From assembly GCF_003130405.1 (NCBI RefSeq), contig NZ_QEAS01000010.1, positions 122,449-155,031 on the forward strand: a DNA stretch of 32,583 bases. The letters run 5' to 3'. Under the pieces are notes generated by a model, which saw only the letters and a program-made list of their open reading frames with translations, ran no database searches and had not been told where the DNA came from. This stretch comes from Pararcticibacter amylolyticus. GTDB lineage: Bacteria; Bacteroidota; Bacteroidia; Sphingobacteriales; Sphingobacteriaceae. Both the position numbers and the translations under genes were made by a program. Below are positions 22,165 to 31,358 of the stretch, one piece after another (the stretch's first letter is position 1; each line of letters opens with the position of its first letter).

Positions 22165-24801
22165 TTATTTTAACATTTTAAGGCTTTCTTCAAGGATAGT
22201 GATCTTTGCTTCGGCATCGGCCTGTTTCTTCCGTTCATTTTCAACAATCTCAGGCTTAGCATTTTGTACAAACCTTTCATTCGAAAGTTTTATGGTAACA
22301 GATTTAAGAAATCCGTGCAGGTACTCAAGTTCTTTTGTAATCCGTTCACGTTCCGCCTCCGCATCAATATTCCCTTCCAGGCTTACAAAAAACTCATCAC
22401 GGCCGGCAATGAAGCTGGATGCTCCGCTCACTTTATCGTTGGAGAATGTCACGTCACTTACGTTGGCAAGCTTATTAATAATTCCAAGATAGTCGTCGTA
22501 CTTTATCGGCGAATTAGATTTAATGACCAAAGGCAGGGACTCTTTCGGAGAGATCTGTTTACTGTTCCGGATATTTCTTATCTCCGAGATCACTTGTTTT
22601 ACGATCTCCATTTCTCCCAAAAGCACAGCATCTGCCTCTCCTGCAACCGGATAAGGAGCAACGATGCAGCAATCCATTTCCTCTCTTTTCCCAAACACTT
22701 CATCATGCCAGAGCTCTTCCGTCAGGAAAGGCATGACAGGGTGAAGAAGCTTGAGTATCCTTTCGAAGAAGCCTTTCGTGGCGTCAAAAGTTGCCTGATC
22801 GATAGGCTGCTGATAAGCCGGCTTGATCATTTCCAGGTACCAGGAGCAGAAATCATCCCATACCAGTTTGTATACCGACATCAGAGCCTCCGACAAACGA
22901 TACTGCTGGTAATCGTTTTCTATACTGGTCAAAGCCTCATTAAACCTGCATTCAAACCATTTAACAGAGGCTTCATTACATGCTTCGGTCACAAGCTCAG
23001 GATCAACAGTCCAGCCCTTTACCAGGCGAAATGCATTCCAGATCTTATTGGCAAAGTTTCTTCCCTGCTCACAATATGACTCGTCGAACATCAGATCATT
23101 GCCCGCTGGGGAACACAAAAGCATCCCTACACGGACACCATCTGCTCCAAATTTGCTGATCAGTTCTATTGGGTCAGGGGAATTTCCCAGGGACTTTGAC
23201 ATCTTTCTGCCAATTTTATCTCTCACTATCCCTGTGAGATATACATTCTTAAAGGGGGCAGTTCCCCGGAATTCGTGACCTGCCATGATCATCCGTGCAA
23301 CCCAGAAGAAAAGGATTTCGGGAGCGGTAACAAGATCGTTGGTAGGATAATAATAGTTAATATCAGCATTCCCTTTTTGTTCAGGATGGCCGCAGACAGA
23401 AGGATCAAACACCGACATCGGCCACAACCATGAAGAGAACCAGGTATCTACCACATCCTCGTCCTGGGTGATCTCTGTAAAGTTCTTTCCTGCATTTCTG
23501 AATTCAATTGCAGCCTCTTCCCTGTCCTTCGCCACAACCCATTCCCCTTTTTCATTATACCATGCAGGAATCCTTTGTCCCCACCACAATTGACGGCTGA
23601 TACACCAGTCTTTCACATTCTCCATCCAATGGCGGTAGGTATTAATGAACTTATCGGGGATAAGCTTTACGTCTCCCTCTAATACATACTGAAGGGCCGG
23701 CTTTGCCATCTCCTCCATCTTTACAAACCATTGCAGCGATAACTTCGGTTCTATCGCTGCATCTGTGCGTTCTGAAAAGCCTATCTGAGATTTATAATCC
23801 TCTACTTTTTCAAGCTGGCCTGCGTCTTCAAGTAAGCGTGCGATCTTCTTCCGGGCAGAGAAACGCTCTTCACCGATCAGGATCTCCGCCTTCTCATTCA
23901 GAGAACCATCGTCATTGAGAATATCGATCACAGGCAGGTTGTGCTTCAATCCCAGTTCATAGTCGTTGAGATCATGCGCCGGAGTTACCTTTAAGCACCC
24001 GGTACCGAAATCCATCTCTACATACTCATCCTCAATAACCGGAATTTCACGGTTAATAAGCGGCACAAGGACTTTCTTCCCTTTCAGGTAGTGATACCGC
24101 TCATCGTTCGGATTAATACATACGGCGGTATCTGCCATTATTGTCTCAGGCCTGGTAGTGGCAATAACAATATGACCATCCCCTTCTGCTATTTTATATT
24201 TTATGTAATATAATTTCTGGTTTACCTCTTTCCTGATCACTTCTTCATCCGAAACAGCAGTCATCCCTTTCGGATCCCAGTTTACCATTCGGACGCCCCG
24301 GTAGATCAGCCCTTTTTTATAAAGGTGAATAAAGGTATCTCTCACAGCCACCGAAAGGTCTTCATCCATCGTAAAACGGGTACGGTCCCAGTCGCACGAG
24401 GCCCCCAGTTTCTCAAGCTGCTTCAGAATAATACCGCCGTATTTCTCCTTCCAGTCCCAGGCATGTTTCAGAAAACCTTCTCTCGTAAGGTCTTTCTTCT
24501 CAATACCCTGCTCTTTAAGCATAGCCACAACCTTGGCTTCCGTGGCGATGGAGGCATGATCCGTGCCGGGTACCCAGCAGGCATTTTTCCCCTGCATTCT
24601 CGCCCTTCTCACCAATACATCCTGAATAGTGTTATTAAGCATATGTCCCATGTGAAGCACACCGGTGACGTTCGGAGGAGGAATCACGATGGTATACGGC
24701 TCGCGCCCGTCGGGTTCCGAATGGAAAAACTTCTTATTCAGCCAGTAGCTGTACCACTTATCCTCTGCTTCTTTAGGATTATATGTTTTGGAAATACTCA
24801 T
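22165..24801 (-). CDS. valS: Valine--tRNA ligase
   Basis: An 878-residue class I aminoacyl-tRNA synthetase that charges tRNA-Val. The HIGH motif appears as HMGH in PPPNVTGVLHMGH (about 36-48) and KMSKS as KMSKSLGN near 530. The catalytic core is split by the CP1 editing domain with TTRPETIMADTAV. A C-terminal coiled-coil arm (ERERITKELEYLHGFLKS and onwards) is typical of ValRS. I chose ATG at 24799-24801 (MSISKTYNPKEAEDKWY). The frame is open to an ATG at 24858, but that codon lies just inside the -33 end of a well-formed promoter at 24828-24859, so it cannot be in the transcript. The gene is followed without a gap by two lipoprotein genes. Length is normal for the family. Confidence 0.97.
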   Translation of the reverse strand: MSISKTYNPKEAEDKWYSYWLNKKFFHSEPDGREPYTIVIPPPNVTGVLHMGHMLNNTIQDVLVRRARMQGKNACWVPGTDHASIATEAKVVAMLKEQGIEKKDLTREGFLKHAWDWKEKYGGIILKQLEKLGASCDWDRTRFTMDEDLSVAVRDTFIHLYKKGLIYRGVRMVNWDPKGMTAVSDEEVIRKEVNQKLYYIKYKIAEGDGHIVIATTRPETIMADTAVCINPNDERYHYLKGKKVLVPLINREIPVIEDEYVEMDFGTGCLKVTPAHDLNDYELGLKHNLPVIDILNDDGSLNEKAEILIGEERFSARKKIARLLEDAGQLEKVEDYKSQIGFSERTDAAIEPKLSLQWFVKMEEMAKPALQYVLEGDVKLIPDKFINTYRHWMENVKDWCISRQLWWGQRIPAWYNEKGEWVVAKDREEAAIEFRNAGKNFTEITQDEDVVDTWFSSWLWPMSVFDPSVCGHPEQKGNADINYYYPTNDLVTAPEILFFWVARMIMAGHEFRGTAPFKNVYLTGIVRDKIGRKMSKSLGNSPDPIELISKFGADGVRVGMLLCSPAGNDLMFDESYCEQGRNFANKIWNAFRLVKGWTVDPELVTEACNEASVKWFECRFNEALTSIENDYQQYRLSEALMSVYKLVWDDFCSWYLEMIKPAYQQPIDQATFDATKGFFERILKLLHPVMPFLTEELWHDEVFGKREEMDCCIVAPYPVAGEADAVLLGEMEIVKQVISEIRNIRNSKQISPKESLPLVIKSNSPIKYDDYLGIINKLANVSDVTFSNDKVSGASSFIAGRDEFFVSLEGNIDAEAERERITKELEYLHGFLKSVTIKLSNERFVQNAKPEIVENERKKQADAEAKITILEESLKMLK

Positions 24802-24827
24802 ATTTTCTGGATGTATCAAATGATCAG

Positions 24828-24859
24828 CAAACTTAGATAAATTGCCCCTATGTGCCAAA
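24828..24859 (-). promoter_or_regulatory. valS promoter (Bacteroidetes -33/-7)
   Basis: The minus strand has TTTG (24856-24859), a 20-base spacer, and TAAGTTTG (24828-24835), an exact match to both Bacteroidetes promoter boxes. The -7 box lies 26 bases before the chosen valS start at 24801. It excludes the longer open frame beginning at 24858. Confidence 0.7.
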
Positions 24860-24961
24860 TACTGATACCAGCTTTATGTACGCAAACAAAACGCAACGGT
24901 ATCTCTTTTATTACACTATCGGATTAAGGTTATGTCAGATTAGTTAAAAGAGTACTCTGTA

Positions 24962-25789
24962 TTACATTTCTACATGCTCTGACCGGATGGCATGCCCCAG
25001 AAACACGGCAGCCTTTTCTTCAAAATTAAGGCAGGATTCTGTCGTAAGGAACCGTGTAGTGCCTCCCTCTGAACAAAAGGTTTCTATCTCGGGATGGCGG
25101 AACAGGTAATCCTTTAAACTATCAGCAACAAGCCCTCCCTGCGAAATGATACGGATATGCGAAGGAAGATATTTTTGAATCTTATTGATCAGCAGCGGAT
25201 AATGCGTACAGGCGAGAACAATGGTATCTATATCCTGACATTTTCCAAGAAGGCTATCCAGGTTCTTCCGGATGAAATAATCGGCGCCCGGCGATTCAGC
25301 CTCGTTATTCTCTACCAGAGGGACCCACATGGGACATGCTTCCTGAAACACCTCTACGTCAGGAAAGAATTTGGCAATTTCAAGTACGTAGGATTCTGAA
25401 GAAACCGTGCCCGGAGTAGCAAGAATACCGACTTTTCGTGTCTGCGTATACTCTCCGACAACTTCCGCAGTGGGCCGGATTACACCCAGAACCCGCCTGA
25501 GTTCGTCTAACCGGGGCAGATCATTTTGCTGTATGCTGCGCAAAGCTTTAGCCGACGCCGTGTTACAGGCCAGGATAACCAGCCGGCATCCCATTCCAAA
25601 CAACTGGTTGACACATTCAAGCGTATAATGATACACGGTTTCAAAAGAACGTGTACCATAAGGCACTCGCGCATTATCACCCAGATAAATATAATCATAC
25701 TGGGGTAAGAGAGCAGAAATCTCTTTAAAGACCGTAAGTCCGCCGTAACCCGAATCAAAGATCCCTATGGGCGCCCTTTCCTGTATCAT
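24962..25789 (-). CDS. murI: Glutamate racemase
   Basis: A 275-residue cytoplasmic enzyme that makes D-glutamate for peptidoglycan. The two catalytic cysteines are Cys75 in LACNTASAK and Cys194 in LACTHYPLL, and the N-terminal IGIFDSGYGGLTVF (Asp12, Ser13) is the family signature. YLGDNARVPYG near 35-45 is also conserved. Length matches MurI (about 270). The start ATG (25787-25789) overlaps the stop of the DUF1634 gene by four bases, so it is translated as the last gene of a three-gene unit with tauE/safE. The neighbours have no known role in cell wall synthesis, so the linkage is probably transcriptional only. Confidence 0.95.
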   Translation of the reverse strand: MIQERAPIGIFDSGYGGLTVFKEISALLPQYDYIYLGDNARVPYGTRSFETVYHYTLECVNQLFGMGCRLVILACNTASAKALRSIQQNDLPRLDELRRVLGVIRPTAEVVGEYTQTRKVGILATPGTVSSESYVLEIAKFFPDVEVFQEACPMWVPLVENNEAESPGADYFIRKNLDSLLGKCQDIDTIVLACTHYPLLINKIQKYLPSHIRIISQGGLVADSLKDYLFRHPEIETFCSEGGTTRFLTTESCLNFEEKAAVFLGHAIRSEHVEM

Positions 25790-26181
25790 CCTCCAAGTCC
25801 TCCTACCATTCCGAAAACAATAATGCCAAGCACGATCAGCGTGATCACAACGTAAAGATAGTCTTTCTCTATAGCGAAGGCGATAGCAGAAAAGAAAATG
25901 CGCACGATGGGTGTGGCCAGCAGGATCACAACGCCCAGTTGTATAATCGCAGCACCGCTAAAAGACATGACTCCCTCCAGGATACCCGGAAAATGCCTGA
26001 GGTTCTCCGGCGCCCCTCTGAACACTTTGTAATCCGGAACTTCTGCACCATGCCGGGTCAGATAAACCACACCTCCTATAAAAGCAACGATACTGGCGGT
26101 AACCACTCCTGTCCTGAGAAGTTTTCCTACCAGCGCAGCCACATCCCTGTCGGTACTGAAAGAATTGAAAAAATTTCTCAT
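25786..26181 (-). CDS. DUF1634 family membrane protein
   Basis: A 131-residue protein with three hydrophobic helices, at about 25-43, 70-91 and 107-128. The N-terminus FSTDRDVAALVGKLLRTGV and the GVVILLATPIVRIFFSAIAF stretch fit the DUF1634 family. Members are very often encoded next to TauE/SafE exporters, as here, and may act as a small partner of the transporter, but no function has been shown to my knowledge. Its ATG overlaps the stop of the exporter gene (ATGA, 26178-26181) and its own stop overlaps the murI ATG, so all three should be translationally coupled. Confidence 0.88.
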   Translation of the reverse strand: MRNFFNSFSTDRDVAALVGKLLRTGVVTASIVAFIGGVVYLTRHGAEVPDYKVFRGAPENLRHFPGILEGVMSFSGAAIIQLGVVILLATPIVRIFFSAIAFAIEKDYLYVVITLIVLGIIVFGMVGGLGG

Positions 26182-27014
26182 AATTTACCGGTCAAACCAT
26201 TATAAATCATTTCCAGGGCCAGAAAAGTAATAATTACACTAAACAGGAGCCTCAGTCTCTTTGTACTGGCACCTACCAGGATCTTAGATCCCGTAAAAGC
26301 TCCGCCTAACACCCCGATAACAACCGGCATGGCAAGGGCCGGGTCAATATATCCTCTTTGCAGATACACAACAGCACTGGCAGCCGCCGTTACTCCAATC
26401 ATAAAATTGCTAGTCGTGGTACTTACCTTAAACGGAATCCTCATCACCGTATCCATGGCCAGCACCTTCAGGGCCCCCGAGCCTATTCCCAGCAGTCCGG
26501 AAATAATCCCTGCAAGGGTCATCAGTGAATATCCGCCCAGCACTCTTTGTACTTTATACTCAACTATTCCTTCTTTCGAGGGATAACTGCTGTTTAATTT
26601 CAGTTTCCTGGCCAGCATGCTTCGTTCCACTGTTTCTGCCTCCTCATGCTTCTTCCTCAGCGACATCGCAGCAGAAAATAAAAGGACTGTACCAAATAAA
26701 ATAGCAACAACGTGGGTTGCGGTGTATACCGCAATCACAGCACCAATAATTGCACCGGTTGTAGTGGCAATTTCCAGAAACATTCCGATCCTGATGTTGG
26801 TGATCCCTTCTTTAATATAAGCAGCTGCCGAACCGGACGACGTGGCAATAGACGCCACCAGTGCACAACCAATCGCATACCGGATATCGACATGAAAGAT
26901 CAGGGTGAGAAGGGGAATAAGTACCACACCTCCTCCCAGGCCGGTCAACGAACCAAGTAAACCGGCGGCGTATGCTCCTACAAGCAAGATGAGGGTAAAT
27001 AATAATACAGACAT
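26178..27014 (-). CDS. TauE/SafE-family membrane transporter (sulfite/sulfonate exporter type)
   Basis: A 278-residue inner-membrane protein with about eight hydrophobic segments arranged as two repeats. The signature GLLGSLTGLGGGVVLIPLL near 19-37 and the matching second copy GIISGLLGIGSGALKVLAM near 170-190 are typical of TauE/SafE. The family exports sulfite, sulfonates or related sulfur anions; the substrate here is not known. I chose ATG at 27012-27014 rather than a TTG at 27027-27029, because the TTG lies inside the -7 promoter box. It heads a unit with DUF1634 and murI. A terminator of the metal-efflux operon stands just upstream. Confidence 0.88.
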   Translation of the reverse strand: MSVLLFTLILLVGAYAAGLLGSLTGLGGGVVLIPLLTLIFHVDIRYAIGCALVASIATSSGSAAAYIKEGITNIRIGMFLEIATTTGAIIGAVIAVYTATHVVAILFGTVLLFSAAMSLRKKHEEAETVERSMLARKLKLNSSYPSKEGIVEYKVQRVLGGYSLMTLAGIISGLLGIGSGALKVLAMDTVMRIPFKVSTTTSNFMIGVTAAASAVVYLQRGYIDPALAMPVVIGVLGGAFTGSKILVGASTKRLRLLFSVIITFLALEMIYNGLTGKL

Positions 27015-27026
27015 ATCAGGCAGCTG

Positions 27027-27034
27027 CAAACTTA
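27027..27034 (-). promoter_or_regulatory. -7 box of the tauE-DUF1634-murI unit
   Basis: The minus strand reads TAAGTTTG, an exact TAnnTTTG match 12 bases before the ATG at 27014. No TTTG was found at the usual -33 distance. Together with the preceding hairpin it suggests that tauE starts a new transcript. Confidence 0.5.
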
Positions 27035-27049
27035 GAGAAAAACTTTAAG

Positions 27050-27078
27050 AAATAAGGCCCCTTGCCGGGGCCTTATTT
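27050..27078 (-). terminator. Terminator of the heavy-metal efflux operon
   Basis: AAATAAGGCCCC (27050-27061) and GGGGCCTTATTT (27067-27078) form a perfect 12-bp stem with a five-base loop, four bases after the RND pump stop codon. On the minus strand the stem is followed by a T-rich stretch (TTAAAGTTTTTCTC). This is the best intrinsic terminator in the window. Confidence 0.8.
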
Positions 27079-27082
27079 AAGG

Positions 27083-30000
27083 TTAACCATTCACCGCACC
27101 CAGTTTCCTGAGCAGGTTCCGGTTCTCTCTTCTATGTAGCAACTTATAGAAAATACTGTAAATAACGGGCAGAATAAGGAGTGTAAGGATCGTGGATGTG
27201 ACAAGCCCCCCTATTACGACGATGGCAAGGGGCTTCTGAGTCTCCGAGCCGACTCCCGTAGATACCGCTGCAGGAATTAATCCGATAGCAGCCATAAGGG
27301 CGGTCATCACCACCGGCCTCACACGTGATATTACCCCCTTGAATATGGCTTCATCAAGCGGCATGTGCTCCATGAGGTTCTTTCTGAAGACCGAAATCAG
27401 GATAACCCCATTCTGGATACAGACGCCAAACAGCGCTATAAAGCCGATGCCCGCAGAAATGCTGAAATTCATCCCGGTTATATGCAGGGCCAGGATACCG
27501 CCGATGAGTGCAAACGGCACGTTCAGGATCACCAGCATGGCGTCCTTCACATTGTTAAACGTCACGAACAGGATCAGGAAAATGACCAGCAAACAAACCG
27601 GAACTACACGAGCGAGGGTATTGGAAGCACGTATCTGGTTCTCAAACTGGCCGTTCCAGGTGAACGAGTATCCCTGGTCGAGCTTCACGGCCCCATTTAC
27701 TTTTTTCTGAGCCTCGGCGATCGTACTTCCAAGATCTCTTTCTCTTACAGAAAACTTAACCGCTATATACCGGGTATTGTTATCCCTATAAATAAATGCC
27801 GGCCCTGTAAGTTTCTTGATCTCCGAAATCTCCTTTATAGCCACACGTCCTCCTTTGAGGGTAGGAACCATCAGGTTCTCGATCTTTTCCTGGGCGTCTC
27901 TGAACGGCTGCTGATAACGAACCATAATATCGAAACGCCTCTCTCCCTGATACAGCTGGGAAGCAGCTTTCCCCCCAATAGCCATTTCAATAACAGAATT
28001 TGCATCGGCAGTACTGACTCCATACATCGCCATCTTACGCTGATCGAGCTCTATCCTGAACTCAGGCTGTCCCAGGTTCCGCAACACTCCCAGGTCTTCA
28101 ATGCCCCTTACTTTTTTGAGCACGGCCATTACAGCGTCTGCTTTTTTGTCGAGAACATCAAAGTCAGGACCAAAAATCTTTACCGCCATGGAGGCATTTA
28201 CCCCCGCAACCGCTTCATCCACATTATCCCTTATAGGCTGCGAGTAGTTATAAACAATCCCGGGCAGCTTCTTAAGCTGTCCATCCATTTGATCAATCAG
28301 TTCGTCTTCAGACAAGCCCTTTCTCCATTGGTCTTTTTTCTTAAGATCAACCTGGATCTGCACGTTATAAAAACCTTTCGGATCCGTCCCATCGTTGGTT
28401 CGTCCCACCTGGGCAAGTGTTTGCTTTACTTCAGGGAACTTATCCAGGATCTGCATCATTTTCTGGTTGATGTTTTCGGCCTGCGAAAGTGAAATACTCA
28501 TAGGAAGTTCGGCCTCTACCCATAAAGCGCCCTCATTAAGATCCGGCAGGAACTCTGTACCAAGGAACTTTGCAGAAACAAATGTGAGCACCATAAAACT
28601 AAATGCCAGCAGCAGGCTGAACTTCTGATTATGGTAGGTGAAGGAAAACAGCCTGGTTACCCCATTCTCGAAGAAAAGAACAATTCTGTTATGCTTCTCC
28701 CTGACATTCTTGCTCAAAAGGATACTCGACAGGGCTGGAACGAGCGTAAGGGTAAACAGCAATGCTCCCAGCAATGCAAAACCAAGCGTATACGCCAGAG
28801 GTGAAAACATTTTTCCCTCTACCTTCTGGAATGAAAAGATCGGGATCAGACATGTGATGATGATGAGCTTGGAAAAGAAAATAGCCTTTCCCATTTCCGT
28901 CCCCACATTTTTAAAAAGCCCCATCTTGGCCAGCCCGTTAAACTTCTCCATTCCAACCTCCTTAGCACGGTGATCAAGTGCCACGAATAGCCCTTCCACC
29001 ATTACCACCGCACCATCAATAATAATCCCGAAGTCGACTGCCCCCATCGAAAGCAGGTTGGCACTCATTCCTTTCATCCTCATACAGATGAAGGCGAAAA
29101 GAAGCGAAAGAGGAATAATGATTGCTACTGTGACCGTAGTACGCCAATCGGCCATAAACAGGAACACGATCACTGTCACCAGTATAATCCCTTCCAGGAG
29201 GTTGTGAATGACAGTTTCTGTACAGAAGTCCATCAGGTCGGTACGATCGTAAAAAGTATTAATTTTCACCCCTTTAGGAAGGATAGACGTATTCAGCTCC
29301 TGCACTTTATCCCTGATCCTGTTTAGCACCTCTGCCGGGTTCTCTCCCTTTCGCATCACAATGATCCCTTCCACTACATCCTTTTCGTTATCACGGCTTA
29401 CCTGTCCCAGCCGCGGAAGGCCGCTTTCGTGGATGGTGGCTATATCTTTAGCAAGAATAGGCACATCGTTCACGTTTTTAATGATGATATTCTCAATACC
29501 TTCTATATTATTGATCACCCCGATACCCCTGACCACATAAGCCTGATCGTTCTTGTTAATGACGTCCCCTCCCACATTAATATTAGAGCGGTTAATAGCG
29601 TTATAAACATCCAGGGAACTTAATCCGTATTTCTGAAGCAGTGCAGGATTGACGCTAACCTCGTAAGTCTTTTCCTCGCCGCCGAAACTGTTCACATCCG
29701 CCACACCCGGCACCGACTTAAACTGCCGGTCGAGTATCCAGTCCTGTATTGCCGTGAGTTCGTGAACAGACTTCGTTTTACTTTCCAGCGTATACCGGTA
29801 GATCTCTCCGGTTGGCCCATATGGAGGCTCTACCTCGGGTTTCACACCTTCAGGCAGATCTGCATTGGCCAGCCGGCTGAGCACCTGCTGTCGGGCGAAA
29901 GCGTCGTCTACATCATCGTCAAATATGATCCTGATATAAGAAAGCCCAAAAGCGGAAGTGGTACGCAGATTAGCCTTTTTCTGTACAGAATTAAGTACCG

Positions 30001-30220
30001 TCTCCATCGGGATGGTAATAAACTTCTCTATTTCTTCCGCACTCCTTCCCGGCCATTGGGCGATAATAATGATCTGCGTATTCGTAACGTCAGGAAACGT
30101 TTCAATCGGGGTATTGCTGTAACTCCAGACACCGAGAACCGCGAGTATCCCGGTCAGGAAAAACACCAGATACCGGTGTCTTAAAGAAAAATGTATGATA
30201 TTTTTAATAACCTTGTTCAT
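27083..30220 (-). CDS. CzcA/CusA-family heavy-metal RND efflux pump
   Basis: A 1045-residue inner-membrane proton antiporter that expels metal ions through a tripartite complex. Twelve transmembrane segments are expected: one at 13-30, a cluster at about 335-540 and another at about 860-1030. The heavy-metal RND motif DFGIIIDGAVVMVE is near 395-408. GxSYIRIIFDDDVD in the N-terminal porter domain is typical. At the place where CusA has its third copper-binding methionine, this protein has a DNVDEAVAGV segment with Glu, closer to divalent-cation pumps of the Czc/Cnr type than to the Cu(I)/Ag(I) pump. Specificity for Co, Zn, Cd or Ni is therefore an inference. It lies 16 bases after the adaptor gene and ends the operon. 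Confidence 0.93.
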   Translation of the reverse strand: MNKVIKNIIHFSLRHRYLVFFLTGILAVLGVWSYSNTPIETFPDVTNTQIIIIAQWPGRSAEEIEKFITIPMETVLNSVQKKANLRTTSAFGLSYIRIIFDDDVDDAFARQQVLSRLANADLPEGVKPEVEPPYGPTGEIYRYTLESKTKSVHELTAIQDWILDRQFKSVPGVADVNSFGGEEKTYEVSVNPALLQKYGLSSLDVYNAINRSNINVGGDVINKNDQAYVVRGIGVINNIEGIENIIIKNVNDVPILAKDIATIHESGLPRLGQVSRDNEKDVVEGIIVMRKGENPAEVLNRIRDKVQELNTSILPKGVKINTFYDRTDLMDFCTETVIHNLLEGIILVTVIVFLFMADWRTTVTVAIIIPLSLLFAFICMRMKGMSANLLSMGAVDFGIIIDGAVVMVEGLFVALDHRAKEVGMEKFNGLAKMGLFKNVGTEMGKAIFFSKLIIITCLIPIFSFQKVEGKMFSPLAYTLGFALLGALLFTLTLVPALSSILLSKNVREKHNRIVLFFENGVTRLFSFTYHNQKFSLLLAFSFMVLTFVSAKFLGTEFLPDLNEGALWVEAELPMSISLSQAENINQKMMQILDKFPEVKQTLAQVGRTNDGTDPKGFYNVQIQVDLKKKDQWRKGLSEDELIDQMDGQLKKLPGIVYNYSQPIRDNVDEAVAGVNASMAVKIFGPDFDVLDKKADAVMAVLKKVRGIEDLGVLRNLGQPEFRIELDQRKMAMYGVSTADANSVIEMAIGGKAASQLYQGERRFDIMVRYQQPFRDAQEKIENLMVPTLKGGRVAIKEISEIKKLTGPAFIYRDNNTRYIAVKFSVRERDLGSTIAEAQKKVNGAVKLDQGYSFTWNGQFENQIRASNTLARVVPVCLLVIFLILFVTFNNVKDAMLVILNVPFALIGGILALHITGMNFSISAGIGFIALFGVCIQNGVILISVFRKNLMEHMPLDEAIFKGVISRVRPVVMTALMAAIGLIPAAVSTGVGSETQKPLAIVVIGGLVTSTILTLLILPVIYSIFYKLLHRRENRNLLRKLGAVNG

Positions 30221-30236
30221 GTTACTTCCCCCTCTT

Positions 30237-31334
30237 TTATTCAGACAATGCGTTATAGAGCAGGATCTGATTTTTAGAAATCACACGTTCACCAGGTTTT
30301 AGTCCAGATCCTATATAAGTGATGTTTCCGACAGACTTGATCACATTGATCTCCCGGATATGCAGATCGCACTGACCATTATACACAATCACGTAGTTCT
30401 TGCTGCTGTCAAAAATGACCGCATCAGAAGGTATAGCAACAGAACTGGAAGGCTCGTTGTTGGTAATCAGAACATTGGTAAACATTTCCGGTTTAAGCAA
30501 CAGTCCAGGATTAGGCAGAACGACCTTAACCTTCATTACCTTATTCTCAGGATCCAGCACAGAACTCACTTCATCCACCTTCCCTTCAAACTCTTTACCA
30601 GGATAAGCCAGAGTAGTTACTTTGGCAGCATATCCCGTTTTCACTTTTGCAATATCACTCTCAAAAACATTTGCCCATACCCACACATCCTTCATATCAG
30701 AAATGGTGAACAGGCTTGCACCATTGTCCTGGCGTATATAACTTCCGGCGCTGATATTTTTCTCTACAACAAAGCCACTTTCCGGGGCTTTTATGATATA
30801 CGTACCATTTGCGCCAGTACTCCCGCGGCCGTTGATAGCAATCTGCTCCCTGATCTTCCGGGTTGCCGAGAGCGCCTTGTTGTAATTTTCTTTAGCTTCC
30901 GTATAATCCCGTTCACTCGAAATGCCGTTCTTGTACAGATATTCCGCCTGCTGAAGCTGTCGCTTTGCCACTGCCAGATCCGACCGGGTAGTTTCCAGGT
31001 CTGTATAATTTCCCGCGACATCCGCACTTCTGATCACAGCAAGAGTCTGCCCGCGGGCCACCTTGTCGCCAAGCGAAACTCTCACCTCCATCACCTGCCC
31101 GCTGGCAAAAGGGAACACTTTCACAACGCGGTTGTCATTAAAAGATACCTCACCCGACAAACTCAGTTCATCTTTCACATTTGCAATCTTTACCGTATCA
31201 ATTTTAATAAGCTTTGAAAGGGAATCACTGACACAAACCTTGCTTTTCGCCTGTGAATCTTCGCTTTTCTTTTCTTTACATGCCGATATAAGGAATATAC
31301 CGGCGATAACCAGGGTGATTATTTGTCTCTTCAT
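30237..31334 (-). CDS. RND efflux periplasmic adaptor lipoprotein (CusB/CzcB type)
   Basis: A 365-residue membrane fusion protein linking the inner-membrane pump to the outer-membrane channel. The signal sequence ends in ISAC with Cys19 as the lipid anchor, followed by a polar linker. A barrel-sandwich (lipoyl-like) half starts near 80-105 with FASGQVMEVRVSLGDKVARG. A helical hairpin with a coiled-coil pattern follows at about 110-165. The second lipoyl half, ending IKAPESGFVVEKNISAGSYI, lies near 179-200. Beta-barrel and membrane-proximal domains complete the protein. No histidine- or methionine-rich metal-binding tail is present. The gene is 24 bases after the TolC-type gene and 16 bases before the pump gene. 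Confidence 0.92.
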   Translation of the reverse strand: MKRQIITLVIAGIFLISACKEKKSEDSQAKSKVCVSDSLSKLIKIDTVKIANVKDELSLSGEVSFNDNRVVKVFPFASGQVMEVRVSLGDKVARGQTLAVIRSADVAGNYTDLETTRSDLAVAKRQLQQAEYLYKNGISSERDYTEAKENYNKALSATRKIREQIAINGRGSTGANGTYIIKAPESGFVVEKNISAGSYIRQDNGASLFTISDMKDVWVWANVFESDIAKVKTGYAAKVTTLAYPGKEFEGKVDEVSSVLDPENKVMKVKVVLPNPGLLLKPEMFTNVLITNNEPSSSVAIPSDAVIFDSSKNYVIVYNGQCDLHIREINVIKSVGNITYIGSGLKPGERVISKNQILLYNALSE

Positions 31335-31358
31335 TTTTTATATATGGTACTGTACTGA

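Noticed and set aside
22264-23079. 271-codon plus-strand open frame
   Set aside because: It is antisense to valS, with no recognisable domain and no promoter.
24949-24958. AGAGTACTCT palindrome downstream of murI
   Set aside because: It is a 10-base palindrome with no loop, so it cannot form a useful RNA hairpin; too short to call a terminator or a binding site.
24802-24961. T-box or other riboswitch upstream of valS
   Set aside because: The leader after the promoter is only about 20 bases, too short for a T-box, and no specifier or antiterminator pattern is visible.
27365-28492. 375-codon plus-strand open frame
   Set aside because: It lies wholly antisense to the RND pump gene, with composition unlike a real protein (rich in His, Arg and Gln); a shadow of the pump frame.
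30360-31217. 285-codon plus-strand open frame
   Set aside because: It is antisense to the adaptor gene and rich in His and Ile, as expected from reading the opposite strand.
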